From Ampullaceana balthica (Eukaryota > Mollusca > Gastropoda > Lymnaeidae): a stretch of DNA of 64,000 bases. The first letter of the stretch is position 1. Every line of letters starts with the position of its first letter. The notes beneath the pieces are model-generated. The model saw only the letters and a program-made list of their open reading frames with translations, was not told where the DNA came from and made no database searches. A program made the translations under genes and the position numbers. Of this stretch, positions 20,981 through 32,461 are shown piece by piece. The stretch lies in NCBI GenBank assembly GCA_944989445.1, contig CALYLW010000052.1, positions 1,387,253 through 1,451,252 on the forward strand, in the 5' to 3' direction.

Positions 20981-21987
20981 AGGTGCTAGCTTGTTGTTTT
21001 AAGTGCTAGCTTGTTGTTTTAGGTGCTAGCTTGTTGTTTTAAGTGCTAGCTTGTTGTTTTAAGTGCTAGCTTGTTGTTTTAAGTGCTAGCTTGTTGTTTT
21101 AAGTGCTAGCTTGTTGTTTTAAGTGCTAGCTTGTTGTTTTAGGTGCTAGCTTGTTGTTTTAAGTGCTAGCTTGTTGTTTTAAGTGCTAGCTTGTTGTTTT
21201 AGGTGCTAGCTTGTTGTTTTAGGTGCTAGCTTGTTGTTTTAGGGGCTAGCTTGTTGTTTTAAGTGCTAGCTTGTTGTTTTAAGTGCCAGCGTGTTGTTTT
21301 AGGTGCTAGCTTGTTGTTTTAAGTGCTAGCTTGTTGTTTTAAGTGCTAGCTTGTTGTTTTAAGTGCTAGCTTGTTGTTTTAAGTGCTAGCTTGTTGGTTT
21401 AGGTGTTAGCTTGTTGTTTTAAGTGCTAGCTTGTTTTTTAAAGTGCTTGCTTGTTGTTTTAAGTGCTAGCTTGTTGTTTTAAGTGCTAGCTTGTTGTTGT
21501 AAGTGCTAGCTTGTTGATTTAAGTGCTAGCTTGTTGTTTTAAGTGCTAGCGTGTTGTTTTAAGTGCTAGCTTGTTGTTTTAAGTGCTAGCTTGTTGTTTT
21601 AAGTGCTAGCTTGTTGTTTTAGGTGTTAGCTTGTTGTTTTAAGTGCTAGCTTGTTGTTTTAAGTGCTTGCTTGTTGTTTTAAGTGCTAGCTTTTTGTTTT
21701 AAGTGCTAGCTTGTTGTTTTAAGTGCTAGCTTTTTGTTTTAAGTGCTAGCTTGTTGTTTTAAGTGCTAGCTTGTTGTTTTAAGTGCTAGCTTGTTGTTTT
21801 TGAGTGCTAGCTTGTTCTTTTAAGTGCTAGCTTGTTGTTTTAAGTGCTAGCTTGTTGTTTTAGGTGCTAGCTTGTTGTTTTAAGTGCTAGCTTGTTGTTT
21901 TAAGTGCTAGCTTGTTGTTTTAGGTGCTAGCTTGTTGTTTTAGGTGCTAGCTTGTTGTTTTAGGGGATAGCTTGTTGTTTTAAGTGC
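20981..21987. repeat. 20-bp satellite-like array, about 50 copies
   Basis: Unit AAGTGCTAGCTTGTTGTTTT. The main variant is A to G at position 2, scattered in clusters, with rare single changes (CAGCGTG, GTTAGC, TTTTTG) and one 1-bp insertion near 21800. The period is about two helical turns and each unit has the palindrome GCTAGC. Two separated blocks show the same ordered variants near their ends (AGGTGC, AGGTGC, AGGGG), at about 21201-21245 and about 21921-21970, suggesting an internal duplication. Confidence 0.97.
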
Positions 21988-22177
21988 GGTTTGTTTATGT
22001 CACCCTTTCCCTACTTTATACTTTAAAAAAAAACTTGTTCGCAAAATTGTTAAAGCACTAATTGATGTAGTTCAGAGGATTTATAAAAATAAAAATATTT
22101 CCATAAATTCTTTCCTCCTTGCTGCAATGACGCGAGAATCAGTGTTTGAGCCCCCCGCCTCCACCTGCCCACAGCAC

Positions 22178-22318
22178 CTATCATTGAGGAATGCAGAGCG
22201 GTTCTTTGAGCTCCATGGAGTTGATTAGATCTTCGCCGAGCTGCTCACAGAAACGGTCGATACGGGAAGGGCCGCCGGTAGGACATAAAGACAGTTTGAT
22301 TATAGCAAGTCGGCGGGT
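22178..22318 (-). CDS. Possible terminal coding stretch, unrecognised
   Basis: On the minus strand a short frame reads PSRIDRFCEQLGEDLINSM then ELKEPLCIPQ and a stop, with no upstream ATG. The base composition is higher in GC and CpG than the surroundings. The residue mix and codon choice look more protein-like than those of other short frames here. A CAG that could serve as a splice acceptor precedes LGEDLINSM. An in-frame TAA lies about 45 codons upstream of the stop. I do not recognise the protein. It may be a last exon of a minus-strand gene whose other exons are elsewhere, a TE remnant, or chance. Confidence 0.22.
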
Positions 22319-22344
22319 TTAGGACCACACGGGCTGACAGGTAG

Positions 22345-22762
22345 TTTATCTAGTGGACAGCACCGGTGGGGTCACTTGGTACTGTAGTGGACAACACTGG
22401 TGTGGTCATTCGGTTCTGTAGTGGACAGCACCAGTGTGGTCATTCGGTTCTGTAGTGAACAGCAATGATGTGGTCATTCAGTGCTGTAATGGACAGCACC
22501 AGTGTGGTCATTCGGTACTGTTGAGGACAGCACCAGTGTTGTCATTTTAACTGTAGTGGACAGCACCAGTGTGGTCATTCAGCACCGTAGTGGACATCAC
22601 CGGTCATTTGGTACTGTGGTAGAGAGCACCAGTATGGTCATTCGGTACAGTAGTGGACAGAACCAGTGTGGTCATTTGTAACTGTAGTGGACAGCACCAG
22701 TGTGGTCATTTGCTGCTGTAGTGGACAGTACCGGTGTGGTCATTTGGTTTTGTAGTGGACAC
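22345..22762. repeat. About 34-bp degenerate minisatellite, about 12 copies
   Basis: Unit GTAGTGGACAGCACCAGTGT followed by GGTCATTCGGTACT. Copies differ by substitutions and small deletions, so the array is older than the 12- and 20-bp arrays. Confidence 0.9.
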
Positions 22763-23999
22763 TCAGCAGTGATATATTTAGCCTAGACACACAAGCAGTG
22801 AAATATTTAGTATACACACAAGTGGCGATTTACTTTTACATATATTAATTTTGTTTTCATATAACACATTTTTGGCTAATGATAAATTGCAGATTTATTA
22901 ACGTCACAATAGCTTAGCCTCAAATGTCAATGACGTTTTATGGACACTGACGTCATTGCAGCCAACCTTTAAAACTCACTGAGGATGATACTTGTCAATA
23001 AATGTTTAACATATGTCGGACATCACCAAGGGGAGTAACTTTGGGAGAAAGACTTTAGAATGTTGATGAAAAGCTGTGAGTCTAAAGTAGTTACATTCTT
23101 TAAATTCATATCTCCCATCTCGATTACCTGAACATTTGTTAGAGATTTTAATTTAAGATAAATACATTTAATTAGTTCCAGTATCGATACAGCGATTATG
23201 CCCCAGATAGATACGTTTACTCGAGTTCCAATCATCCGAGTCTACAGTTCAGGGATGATGTCACTTCCTCTTGTCCATTTGTTTTCCAGGCAACACTGTA
23301 ATCAGAGAATATGCTGCTGATGAAAATTCAATTTCAGCATAATTTATTTTTTAAAGAGTTTTCAAAACAAAATTTTCTCTTTGTTGGCGAAAATACTGGA
23401 AACAAATAATGGAAATGTAAATTTCTTTGCAATATAATAAAACAAAATGAAGTTTTATTGTTCATTTAATGAACATAATTTTATTAGCTTTTAACAGGAT
23501 GAATTTAGCAAAACTCAATATTCTTTTAACTTCAAATGCGTATATGTTGTGGTTTCACAAAAGTCTTTCATTATTTCCATTGTTACACCACAACACATAT
23601 TATAGTTTCTATGGCTTTGTTTAATTGTTTGTAAGGCTTCCGAGTTTAAGTGTAAGTGGCGCTTTTCTTGCCAAAGATATACTTAAAATATATAGTGACA
23701 AGATTTAAAATCATTTACTTGGTTAGAATATGTGTTTAATTTTGGACTGAAGCTTAATTTATCAAATGAAAAATAAAACAACACATTTTCATTTGTTTGA
23801 ATCAAACAAATAATTTTTGTATAAGCGGGTAAAGTTAACAGAAAGAAATTATTTCAGTATCATATGGCATGTCTTCTCATTACAAATAAACATTAGATGG
23901 ATTTGAGAACGTTTAAAAAAAACTTTTTGCAAGAATATATTAAAGGGGCGTGTACAGAGATATAATGGAGGTGGGGAGCCATCATTAATTGGATACATT

Positions 24000-24000
<1 letters not shown>
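22763..24000. other. No gene seen
   Basis: AT-rich. Short duplicated ACACAAG motifs near 22770-22815. No domain in any frame. Confidence 0.5.
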
Positions 24001-24039
<39 letters not shown>

Positions 24040-24066
24040 AGAGAGAGAGAGAGAGAGAGAGAGAGT

Positions 24067-24128
<62 letters not shown>

Positions 24129-24143
24129 TAGAGAGAGAGAGAT
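24001..24143. repeat. (GA)n microsatellite
   Basis: GA dinucleotides with three GTTAGA/GAAAGATA interruptions. It produces a spurious Ser-Leu open frame on the minus strand. Confidence 0.97.
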
Positions 24144-24199
24144 GTAATATTTCAATACATACTTGCATTAGTTTAAGTTCATTCTAATATGAACGGTAA

Positions 24200-24301
24200 C
24201 ATCATTGTGTATCATCATTGTGTTTCATCATTGTGTATCATCATTGTGTATCATCATCGTGTATCATCATTGTGTATCATCATTGTGTATCATCATTATG
24301 A
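24200..24301. repeat. 13-bp tandem repeat, about 8 copies
   Basis: Unit CATCATTGTGTAT with TTTC and CATCG variants. Confidence 0.93.
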
Positions 24302-25690
24302 GTTCGTCATTTAATGTCCGTACCGTTTTAATTCCGTGTATTCATCCATTGAAGAAAGTATTCTGGGCCGCTGCCATCTTATTTCTGACCTATTTTTTTC
24401 CATTTGCTCTCTTCATCCTTCAGATCTGTATGAGAAAACTCCTCAGCTGCGTATTGGACATTCTATCTCCACCGTGTTGAAGATATCTATCCACTTTGTT
24501 GGATTGTGTTGTTGACCTTACAGATAGTTTTAAAAAAATAATACACATACTGCCATATCATTTTGTTGGACACATTCTTGCATTCAAATGCACATATTGA
24601 TGTGTGGCCTGAAGTTTATATTTTAAAAAAGAAATTTTTGATAAGCAAAATTTTCTATGTGTAGCAATCTAATTGTATGCCCCAACACACACACTCACAC
24701 ACGCCCATACAAATACACAGTAACACGCATACAAACGTCACGCGTAATTTCTAATACTATTAATTTCATTGCAACCCCCCCCCCAAATAAAAATTATAAT
24801 AATAATTGAGCGACAACTCGCAGATTAAACTACACACAGACACCTGAGGTTGCGGCCTGGTTGAAACACCAAACTATTCCTGTACTTCCGGCTTAGTTGA
24901 AATGTCAAGGCACTTGAACAATAAGACGTCACGAGCAGCTCATGGTCAATCCAACATTGCCGGCTTCCTGACGGACTGACAGCTGACGTGTCAATTAATT
25001 GGCCTTTGACCTTGCTGTTCATTGGTCAGCCAATACTCAAGTACCATTAATTCCGAGCCTGGAGAAGATGCTTCAATGGTTGATTTTTTTGAAAATTAAC
25101 AAACAAATTAATACAGATGTGCAAATATTTATCAATATTGTCACATCGCTTTCAGTTATGTTTAATTAAATATTAGAGTGTTAATTGAAGGAAATTTTCG
25201 GAAGAGATATGCACACGTAATTTTAAATAATCGTTATACACGAAATACGTTATACATGTATTGTATTATACACGTAATGATATATTAACAAAAAGCTATT
25301 TACACTTAAAGCTGTGTACACGTAAACTTATATAATCGTAATGCTATATACACGTATAGTTTTACTTTGGATACTTTTAAAGTCATTGAACTTGCATAAA
25401 ATAAAGATCGCCAAAACAAAATTTGACGTTTATCATTCCGAAGATTCTCATGTTATATTTTGCAACGCTCATCGTTGTCCTAAAGGACTAATTGCAATAA
25501 CACGCCCGGTAGAGTCAATCATGGGTATACATTTATTCAAGACTATGGGACCGTCCCACTAAATGCGATGAATGTATTGTTCTCGCTAACATGTTAACAC
25601 CTCACCCCGCCCACTCTTCCTAGGCTTTATAAACCTTCGTTTTGCTTTTTCCTTCCCCAGCTGGTTGGTGGTGTTGTTTGTTTTTTGTGT
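24302..25690. other. No gene seen
   Basis: A CA-rich patch at about 24680-24735, a C-run near 24775, and irregular TTATACACGTAA motifs at 25215-25345. No recognisable protein in any frame. Confidence 0.5.
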
Positions 25691-25709
25691 GACTCAATAC
25701 TGCAGTTAA

Positions 25710-25826
25710 GTTTCGTTTTATTTTAGTACCTCTATTAGTTTTTGTTTTCATTCGTTCGCTGACGATGGCCTTTTGCCGATAAGTTCGTTGTTTTGTGGAG
25801 CCCTGTCAGGACCACCCATACCCTAT
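25710..25826 (+). mobile_element. Dispersed element tail (GCCGAAA hairpin family), copy 1
   Basis: Contains TTTCGTTTTATTTTAGTACC, then CTGACGATGGCCTTTTGCCG, then GCCCTGTCAGG. The same ordered landmarks occur inverted at 29940-30040 and directly at 37855-37935. The GGC-loop-GCC hairpin followed by GAWAA recalls the tail of Penelope-like elements, which can carry hammerhead-type motifs. That link is an inference. Confidence 0.5.
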
Positions 25827-25835
25827 GCCCTATAC

Positions 25836-26031
25836 CAGGGGTCTCCAAACTTTTCTGCCGGAGGGCCACATTAACTGTCGAACAGCAGTTTGTGGGCCGA
25901 CTACACACAGTTTCGTGGTAAAATACGCTTAAGAATAGTATCTTTTTTTAAGATTAAAAGGTCTCCAGAGTCTGTATGAGAAGGCCTCGCGGGCCGCATC
26001 TGGCCCGCGGGCCGTAGTTTCGAGACTCCTG
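25836..26031 (+). mobile_element. hAT MITE, TSD CCCTATAC
   Basis: Starts CAGGGGTCTCCAAACTTTTC and ends with the inverted form CAGGAGTCTCGAAACTAC. Identical 8-mers CCCTATAC flank it (25828-25835, 26032-26039). The right half is strongly GC-rich (CGGGCCGCATCTGGCCCGCG), as in many Charlie-like hAT ends. Confidence 0.9.
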
Positions 26032-26039
26032 CCCTATAC

Positions 26040-27019
26040 AATAAATTTTTTCACACCTCTCCTGCCAGATTGAAGTCCCACCCCACTAATATCATTATAA
26101 TAATTATAATAACGTCCCTTAGGTAATGGACAGGGTGACGCCAATTAAAATCCGCGCCCAAGGCTGAAATTTAATTGCCGCTCTCTTTGGAAAAAGAAAA
26201 GTGGCTTCTGGTTATATCCCCATATTGTTTCAGTACATTACATTTGATCAATGAATTTATTTGTTAAATATCTGAACAACTAAATCTGTTGCCCCACGTC
26301 TGGAGCCCCTCACTCACCCCACCCCACTACCCGACCGGGGGGGGGTTGCCCCTGGTCTGGAGCCTCTTCTCTCATTTCCACCCCACTGCCCCATGACACT
26401 GACCGTATAGAAGAAAAATAAGACAACATATTATTTTACAGATTCCGTTCAGGAAAGGGTTCGGTGGGATACTGAGTGGGACAGTGGGTCAGAAGAGCGG
26501 GTCTGACACCATAAGTTACCACGCTCGATGGCGTCATGCCCGGATGTTGGGAACAAGACCTTTTTGTGCTTGCGGATTTGTTTCCTGTGAGAGGTGGGGG
26601 TGCGGGTGCCCCACAGACAGTATTGAACAACTTCGGGCCACGAGAATATCGGGATAGTTTTGATAGACGAGGAAGTGGCTGGTTGGGGCGGGGGCATACA
26701 TGCACACAAGGGAAAGTAAATATTGCAACATCCTACTTCCCTTGTCAACTAGTAATTAGAGATAAACAAAAGTTTATTGTTAAACACATGAGTCACTTAA
26801 GTCAACAACTTTGGAAAACAAATGGTAGACACGACATATCAAAATTGTTTGACATTTTTAATGACATAATCTCCGCATACATTTTGGTATTATAACTGTG
26901 AATTTGTGGATTGTGGAAGATAAACACCAGCTTCATCCACACGTTGCCTCAGCGTTGGTTTCATTTATTTAGGTTCCCTGTCTGTTGTAGCCATTGTAGA
27001 GCTCAGTTGAAGCACAAAT
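26040..27019. other. No gene seen; one short duplication
   Basis: 26290-26395 contains two imperfect copies of a TTGCCCC...TCTGGAGCC...CACCCCACT block. Open frames on both strands at 26436-26895 overlap each other and show no domain. Confidence 0.5.
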
Positions 27020-28135
27020 AAAAGACCACATCAAAAGACCACATCAAAGGACCACATCATAGGACCACATCATAGGACCACACAATAGGTCCACATCATA
27101 GCACAAGATCATAGAACCAAATTATAGCACCAGAACATAGGACCACGTCATAGACAATGTTCCCTTTAATCAGCGCGGTCGAGCAGATATCTGACCGACG
27201 CCGCACAGCAGTTAGAAATTACCGCGTAGCTAATTTTGTAAAATTTTGCACACAAAAAATGGATGCAACTTTGCACATGAATTTTTTTTACTTTGTGTAC
27301 GGACCAACGAACTTTAGAGGGAAATAAATCATAGGACCACATCATAGGACCACATGATAGGACCACATCATTGGACCACATGATAAAACCACATCATAGG
27401 ACCACATCATAGGACCACATCATTGGACCACATCATAGAACCACATCATTGGACCACATGATAAAATCACATCATTGGACCACATCATAGGACCACATCA
27501 TTGGACCACATGATAGGACCACATCATTGGACCACATCATTGGACCACATGATAAAACCACATCATAGAACCACATCATAGGACCACGTCATTAGACCAC
27601 ACCATAGGGCCACATGATAGGACCACATCATTGGACCACATGATAAAACCACATCATCGGACCACATCATAGAATCACATCATAGGACCACATCATAGAA
27701 CCACATCATAGGACCACATCATAGGACCACATCATTGGACCACATCATAGGACCACATCATAGGTCAACATCATAGGTCAACATAATAGAACCACAACAT
27801 TGGACCACATCTTTGGACCACATCATAGGTCAACATAATAGAACCACAACATTGGACCACATCATTGGACCACATCATAGCAGCACCTCATTATAGTTCC
27901 TTATCAATTTCCACTTCATAGGTCCACATGACCACGTCATAGGACCACATCATAGGACCATGTCATAGGACCACATCATAGAACCACATCATTGGACCAC
28001 ATCATAGGACCATGTCTTAGGACCACATCGTTGGACCACATCATTGGACCACATCATAGGACCATGTCATAGGACCACATCATAGAACCACATCGTTGGA
28101 CCACATCATAGGACCACATCATAGGTCAACATCAC
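27020..28135. repeat. 13-bp minisatellite, about 70 copies, split by a MITE
   Basis: Unit ACCACATCATAGG, with common variants TTGG, TAGA and TGATAAA. Units become irregular (GGTCAACATAATAG) at about 27770-27900. The MITE at 27155-27328 interrupts it. The same unit reappears as a small patch at 31583-31655. Confidence 0.95.
27155..27328 (+). mobile_element. hAT MITE (CAATGTTCC family), copy 3, inside the 13-bp array
   Basis: Starts CAATGTTCCCTTTAATCAGC and ends near CTTTAGAGGGAAATAAA. Flanks share TCATAG, but the array itself is built of CATCATAGG, so that match alone cannot prove a target duplication. Array units resume directly on the other side, showing insertion into a pre-existing array. 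Confidence 0.85.
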
Positions 28136-28654
28136 TACATCAAAGGAACTTATCAAATATCTAGATTAAAGGCTAATGCATTGGACACCAACTCGTGTTT
28201 TTATTTTAAGTCTTTGAATTGTTATATAAAAGCCAAAATATTTGTTACATCATTATTGGGTCCATAAACAATTCCATTTTCACCCACAGGCCGTGTGCGA
28301 ACTTTGATTACGTGATTTTCATGAAGAAACACGTGTAGAGATTGCATATGAACAACACGCTTTCGGCCAATAAATAATTTCAATGAGGAAATGTTGAAAG
28401 AAATTTATTAAGTTTGACAGATGACATGTATTAGTGATTAAATAGACAACGACTGGGCTAGAGAGATAACTCTTATTAGGTGATGACAAGAGTGACATCC
28501 CTTGGTCATTGTACAGCTACAAATCGGTTAACTCAGACCAGGGAAAATATTTTTTAAAATGCAAATTGATCTATTTTTTTAATGAGCTATTCAGATACAG
28601 GAAATACATATAAGGCCAATTTCATTTTTTATATTTAAACATAAGGTCATAAGG
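28136..28654. other. No gene seen
   Basis: AT-rich unique-looking sequence. No motif recognised. Confidence 0.5.
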
Positions 28655-28795
28655 GTCTCCCTGAGTTAACCCAGCTCTGATGGTTACCTGACAATAGAAG
28701 GGGTAAGTAAAAGGCGTCTGGGCATTGTACCACGCAATCCCCTCATATGCCAAGTCATGTTAAAACGCTTCCTCACGTGCCCAACAGGTCAGGAT
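28655..28795 (+). mobile_element. Diverged SINE body (family B-like), headless
   Basis: CCCTGAGTTAACCCAGCTC, GGCATTGTACCACGCAATCC and CTTCCTCACGTGCCC follow the order of the SINE bodies at 5169 and 9333. No A- or B-box is left. Confidence 0.45.
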
Positions 28796-28970
28796 AGACT
28801 TTTCGTTGTTACAAATTATGTATTAAAGAAGGTAGGACTGAAAAATCTTACGTGTAGAATGTACGTCTGTAATGTATTAAAGAAAACAAGTGTTTAGCCC
28901 TTAGTATTGACCTTAGTGAAAATAATGGGGGTGAGACTGCATTCAAGCTTATAGATTAGTAAATGGATAA

Positions 28971-29957
28971 CATGTAATCAGGGTATGAGTTAGACTGACA
29001 GGACGTAACATAACATGTAATCAGGGTATGAGTTAGCCTGACAGGACGTAACATAACATGTAATCAGGGTATGAGTTAGCCTGACAGGACGTAACATAAC
29101 ATGTAATCAGGGTATGAGTTAGCCTGACAGGACGTAACATAACATGTAATCAGGGTATGAGTTAGGCTGACAGGACGTAACATAACATGTAAACAGGGTA
29201 TGAGTTAGGCTGACAGGACGTAACATAACATGTAATCAGGGTATGAGTTAGCCTGACAGGACGTAACATAACATGTAAACAGGGTATGAGTTAGCCTGAC
29301 AGGACGTAACATAACATGTAATCAGGGTATGAGTTAGCCTGACAGGACGTAATATAACATGTAATCAGGGTATGAGTTAGCCTGACAGGACGTAATATAA
29401 CATGTAATCAGGGAATGAGTTAGCCTGACAGGACGTAATATAACATGTAAACAGGGTATGAGTTAGCCTGACAGGACGTAATATAACATGTAATCAGGGT
29501 ATGAGTTAACCTGACAGGACGTAATATAACATGTAATCAGGGTATGAGTTAGCCTGACAGGACGTAATATAACATGTAATCAGGGTATGAGTTAACCTGA
29601 CAGGACGTAATATAACATGTAATCAGGGTATGAGTAAGCCTGACAGGACGAAATATAACATGTAATCAGGGTATGAGTTAGCCTGACAGGACGTAATATA
29701 ACATGTAATCAGGGTATGAGTTAGCCTGACAGGACGTAATATAACATGTAATCAGGGTATGAGTTAGCCTGACAGGACGTAATATAACATGTAATCAGGG
29801 TATGAGTTAGCCTGACAGGACGTAATATAACATGTAATCAGGGTATGAGTTAGCCTGACAGGACGTAATATAACATATAATCAGGGTATGAGTTAGCATG
29901 ACAGGACGTAATATAACATGTAATCAGGGTATGAGTTAGCCTGACAGGACGTAACGA
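28971..29957. repeat. 43-bp minisatellite, about 23 copies, unit equals a TE end
   Basis: The unit begins CATGTAATCAGGGTATGAGT and continues TAGCCTGACAGGACGTAA plus CATAA or TATAA. The left half mostly has ACGTAACATAA units, the right half ACGTAATATAA. The left flank (GGTGAGACTGCATTCAAGCTT) and right flank (ACAGCGAACTTTTCGGCAAA) match the element at 37680-37975, where the same motif occurs singly in each arm. The array is thus a tandem expansion of one element end. Confidence 0.95.
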
Positions 29958-30040
29958 AACAGCGAACTTTTCGGCAAAGAGCCTTCCCCACCGAACAAAA
30001 AAGGTACACAAATAAAACGAATGTAAAGAAATCTATATAT
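29958..30040 (-). mobile_element. Dispersed element tail (GCCGAAA hairpin family), copy 2
   Basis: Read on the minus strand: TTCGTTTTATTTGTGTACC, then AAGGCTCTTTGCCGAAAAGT, then TTCGCTGTT, leading straight into the 43-bp array. Co-linear with 37855-37925. Confidence 0.6.
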
Positions 30041-30836
30041 ATCTCTATGTATCATGTTAAATTTTTGAGATAGAGTGTCGCGATGCGTATTATATTGAAC
30101 AACCTTTCTGTCGCGCAATAAGGTGCGTATTTTATTGACAACACTTTTTATAAACATATTCCTGATCGATGCGCATTATATTAAACGTTTTTTTTCGACA
30201 TAACTGCAATTTTGTATTTTTGGATGGTCTTGCGCTGCGTATAATGAACATTCTTTTAGTTATGTCTCGTACATAAAGGATTTATAGTCAAAAACTTATT
30301 TTTTTACGTTTTTTAAAATTATTAAATCCTTTATATTAACTCGTGGTGTCTGGTTGCTTGCTTGTTTGTTTGTCGAAAAAACTTTGGATCGATTTTTAAC
30401 CCACTTCCTCGTAAGCTAGCGAGCTGAAATTTTGCAGGCAGTTTTGTGGTGATAATAAAAACGATGTTTCAAAATTTCAGATCGATCGCATGAACTGTCA
30501 TTAAATTATTGAATTTTTAGATTATTTTATTTATCTCTATGTATCATGTTATTTTTTGTGATAGAGTGTCGCGGTGCGTATTATATTGAACGACCTTTTA
30601 ATTATTACTTTTCTGTTGCGCGATTTGGTGCGTATTATATTGACAATACTTTTTATAAACACATTCCCGATCGGTGCGCATTATATTAAAAAACGTTTTA
30701 CGAGACATAATTAAAATTTTGTATTTTTGGATTGTCTTGCTCTGCTGCGTATTATAATTAACATTCGTTTAGTTATGTCTCGTATATAAAGGATTTATAG
30801 TCAAAAACTTGTTTTTTTTTACGTTTTTTGTTTTAT
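30041..30836 (+). repeat. Dispersed ~500-bp repeat family, one partial and one full copy in tandem
   Basis: The full copy runs from AAATCCTTTATATTAACTCG (30324) to AGGATTTATAGTCAAAAACT (about 30815). The preceding partial copy (30041-30310) lacks the first half. Inside each, the motif GCGTATTATATTGAAC recurs about four times at roughly 60-70-bp intervals. A third copy lies at 46249-46745. Related to the tandem block at 33068. Confidence 0.85.
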
Positions 30837-31196
30837 TAAGTTTTGAATGCAGATAGTTCTTTGGTTTTTCTGGTTTGTTCATGCAAACCATTCTCCTCCC
30901 AAATGCCTGACGGGAAAAACACTATTTTGCATGCGTTTTGTCTGCATGTGAAATAAGACAAGTGTTTTTATTTCAATGTCTATGTATCGTTGTTTTGTTT
31001 TATTTCCAGGTTTGAATTTAATGCCCATCTATTATAATTATTTCTTTACTCTTTATTCTTCTATCCCCTAGTATTTCTTTCCTTTGTAATATACTTTGTT
31101 CTAGACATACGTATGTGAATAGTTCGATGGATTAAATGCTCACACCAATATCTTTACCGCCTCTGCCGCTCTTTGATCAAGATGTTACCGTTCACT
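30837..31196. other. No gene seen
   Basis: AT-rich, no recognisable coding or repeat structure. Confidence 0.5.
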
Positions 31197-31345
31197 TGGA
31201 AAGTCGACATTAAAAGTCGACATTAACAGTTGATTTTTAAAGTCGATATAAAAAGTTAATATTAAATGTTGATATTAAAAGTCGATTTTAAAAGTTAATA
31301 TTTAAAGTCGATTTTAAAAGTTAATATTAAACGTTGCATTAGCTT
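31197..31345. repeat. Degenerate 14-16-bp tandem repeat
   Basis: About ten irregular units of AAAGTCGATATTAAAAGTTA type. Confidence 0.75.
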
Positions 31346-32255
31346 TACGTTAACAATTGTTTTAGCGATTTCAGACTATAACTTGACAATTCCGATTATC
31401 TTCTTAATTATTTATGTGTTTGCTAATCTCTACTTCCAGCTTAAGATCACTGCTACCAAGCGTAAAGATAATCATTTTTATTGGGCATGGTAGGATCCAT
31501 TCAAAACACATTAGAAGTTTACTCAAAGTGAATTGTTGCATGCCTGTACAAATTGCTTCATGCCAGCGTTTAATACAAGGATACATCATCGGACCACATC
31601 ATAGGACCGCATCATAGCACCACATCATCGGACCACATCATAGGACCACACCACTGTTAAATACAAGGATCCATCTTTTCTTCGTCTCGAGAGACATGTG
31701 CTGACATCCTGACCAAGTGATACATCAGATACAATGTTATTACGACTTCACGTCCGCAATGTTAGCCACATCGGTTGAGACTGAAATACTCCCAGTGGAC
31801 CTTGTCGGGCGCAACTAATCAGGGAGGGGGGTGTTAGGGTGCCAGTTGTCAGGAAACGTCCTTTCTTGTGAAGCATGGGAGGGGGGATTGCATTGCGAAA
31901 CCATAAACTATTTTTGCTTTTTGACGACCTCCATGCTCATTTTTTACACGTCTATCCCATGTTGATGTCTCCGAATGCAGACTGATCCAACTCTGTTGCT
32001 ATGCTAATTATAGTTGGACCATTTCACCACTCGGATCATCAAGTTTGAAATCATCTTACTTCAAAACTTTTTCATTTCTACATTTCATTCACCCAGCTCT
32101 CGGATTGTTCATGCTGCTTTGAGACTTGGAGACAATATCTCGACTCAAAGCCAGAGAATAAAATTATGATACCGGAAGTTAACGTTATGAAGCTGTATTT
32201 AAAGTTTGTATTTAAAAAACAACTACTAAAAATGTCAAGAGTCAATTAACACTAG
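31346..32255. other. No gene; small patch of the 13-bp repeat at 31583-31655
   Basis: The patch GGACCACATCATAGGACC repeats the unit of the 27020-28135 array. The remainder shows no coding signal. Confidence 0.55.
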
Positions 32256-32370
32256 GGGGCCGTCCATAAATGACGTCACACACCTAGGGGGAGGGGGGTC
32301 ACACTTTTGTGACGATGCGTGACGAGGGGGAGGGAGGGGGTTGAAGAAATGTGACGTCACATCAAAAGGG
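32256..32370 (+). mobile_element. TE terminus (GGCCGTCCATAAATGACGTC)
   Basis: GGGGGCCGTCCATAAATGAC followed by GTCACACACCTAGGGGGAGG and a second ATGTGACGTCAC. This terminus type is common in repeats of many invertebrates. The matching opposite end was not found nearby, so it is partial. Confidence 0.5.
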
Positions 32371-32461
32371 TAACTTAAAATAAAACTTCAACTAAAATAT
32401 TTGGTCACTTACAATTTATTTAATGACTTTTTTTTAAAAAAAATTTTTTAAATTTATTCAG

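Noticed and set aside
26436..26895. Gene on either strand (four overlapping frames)
   Set aside because: Mutually overlapping frames with proline/cysteine-rich low-quality translations and no recognisable domain.
27143..27336. Perfect target duplication for MITE copy 3
   Set aside because: TCATAG on both sides is part of the host 13-bp repeat, so it is not independent evidence.
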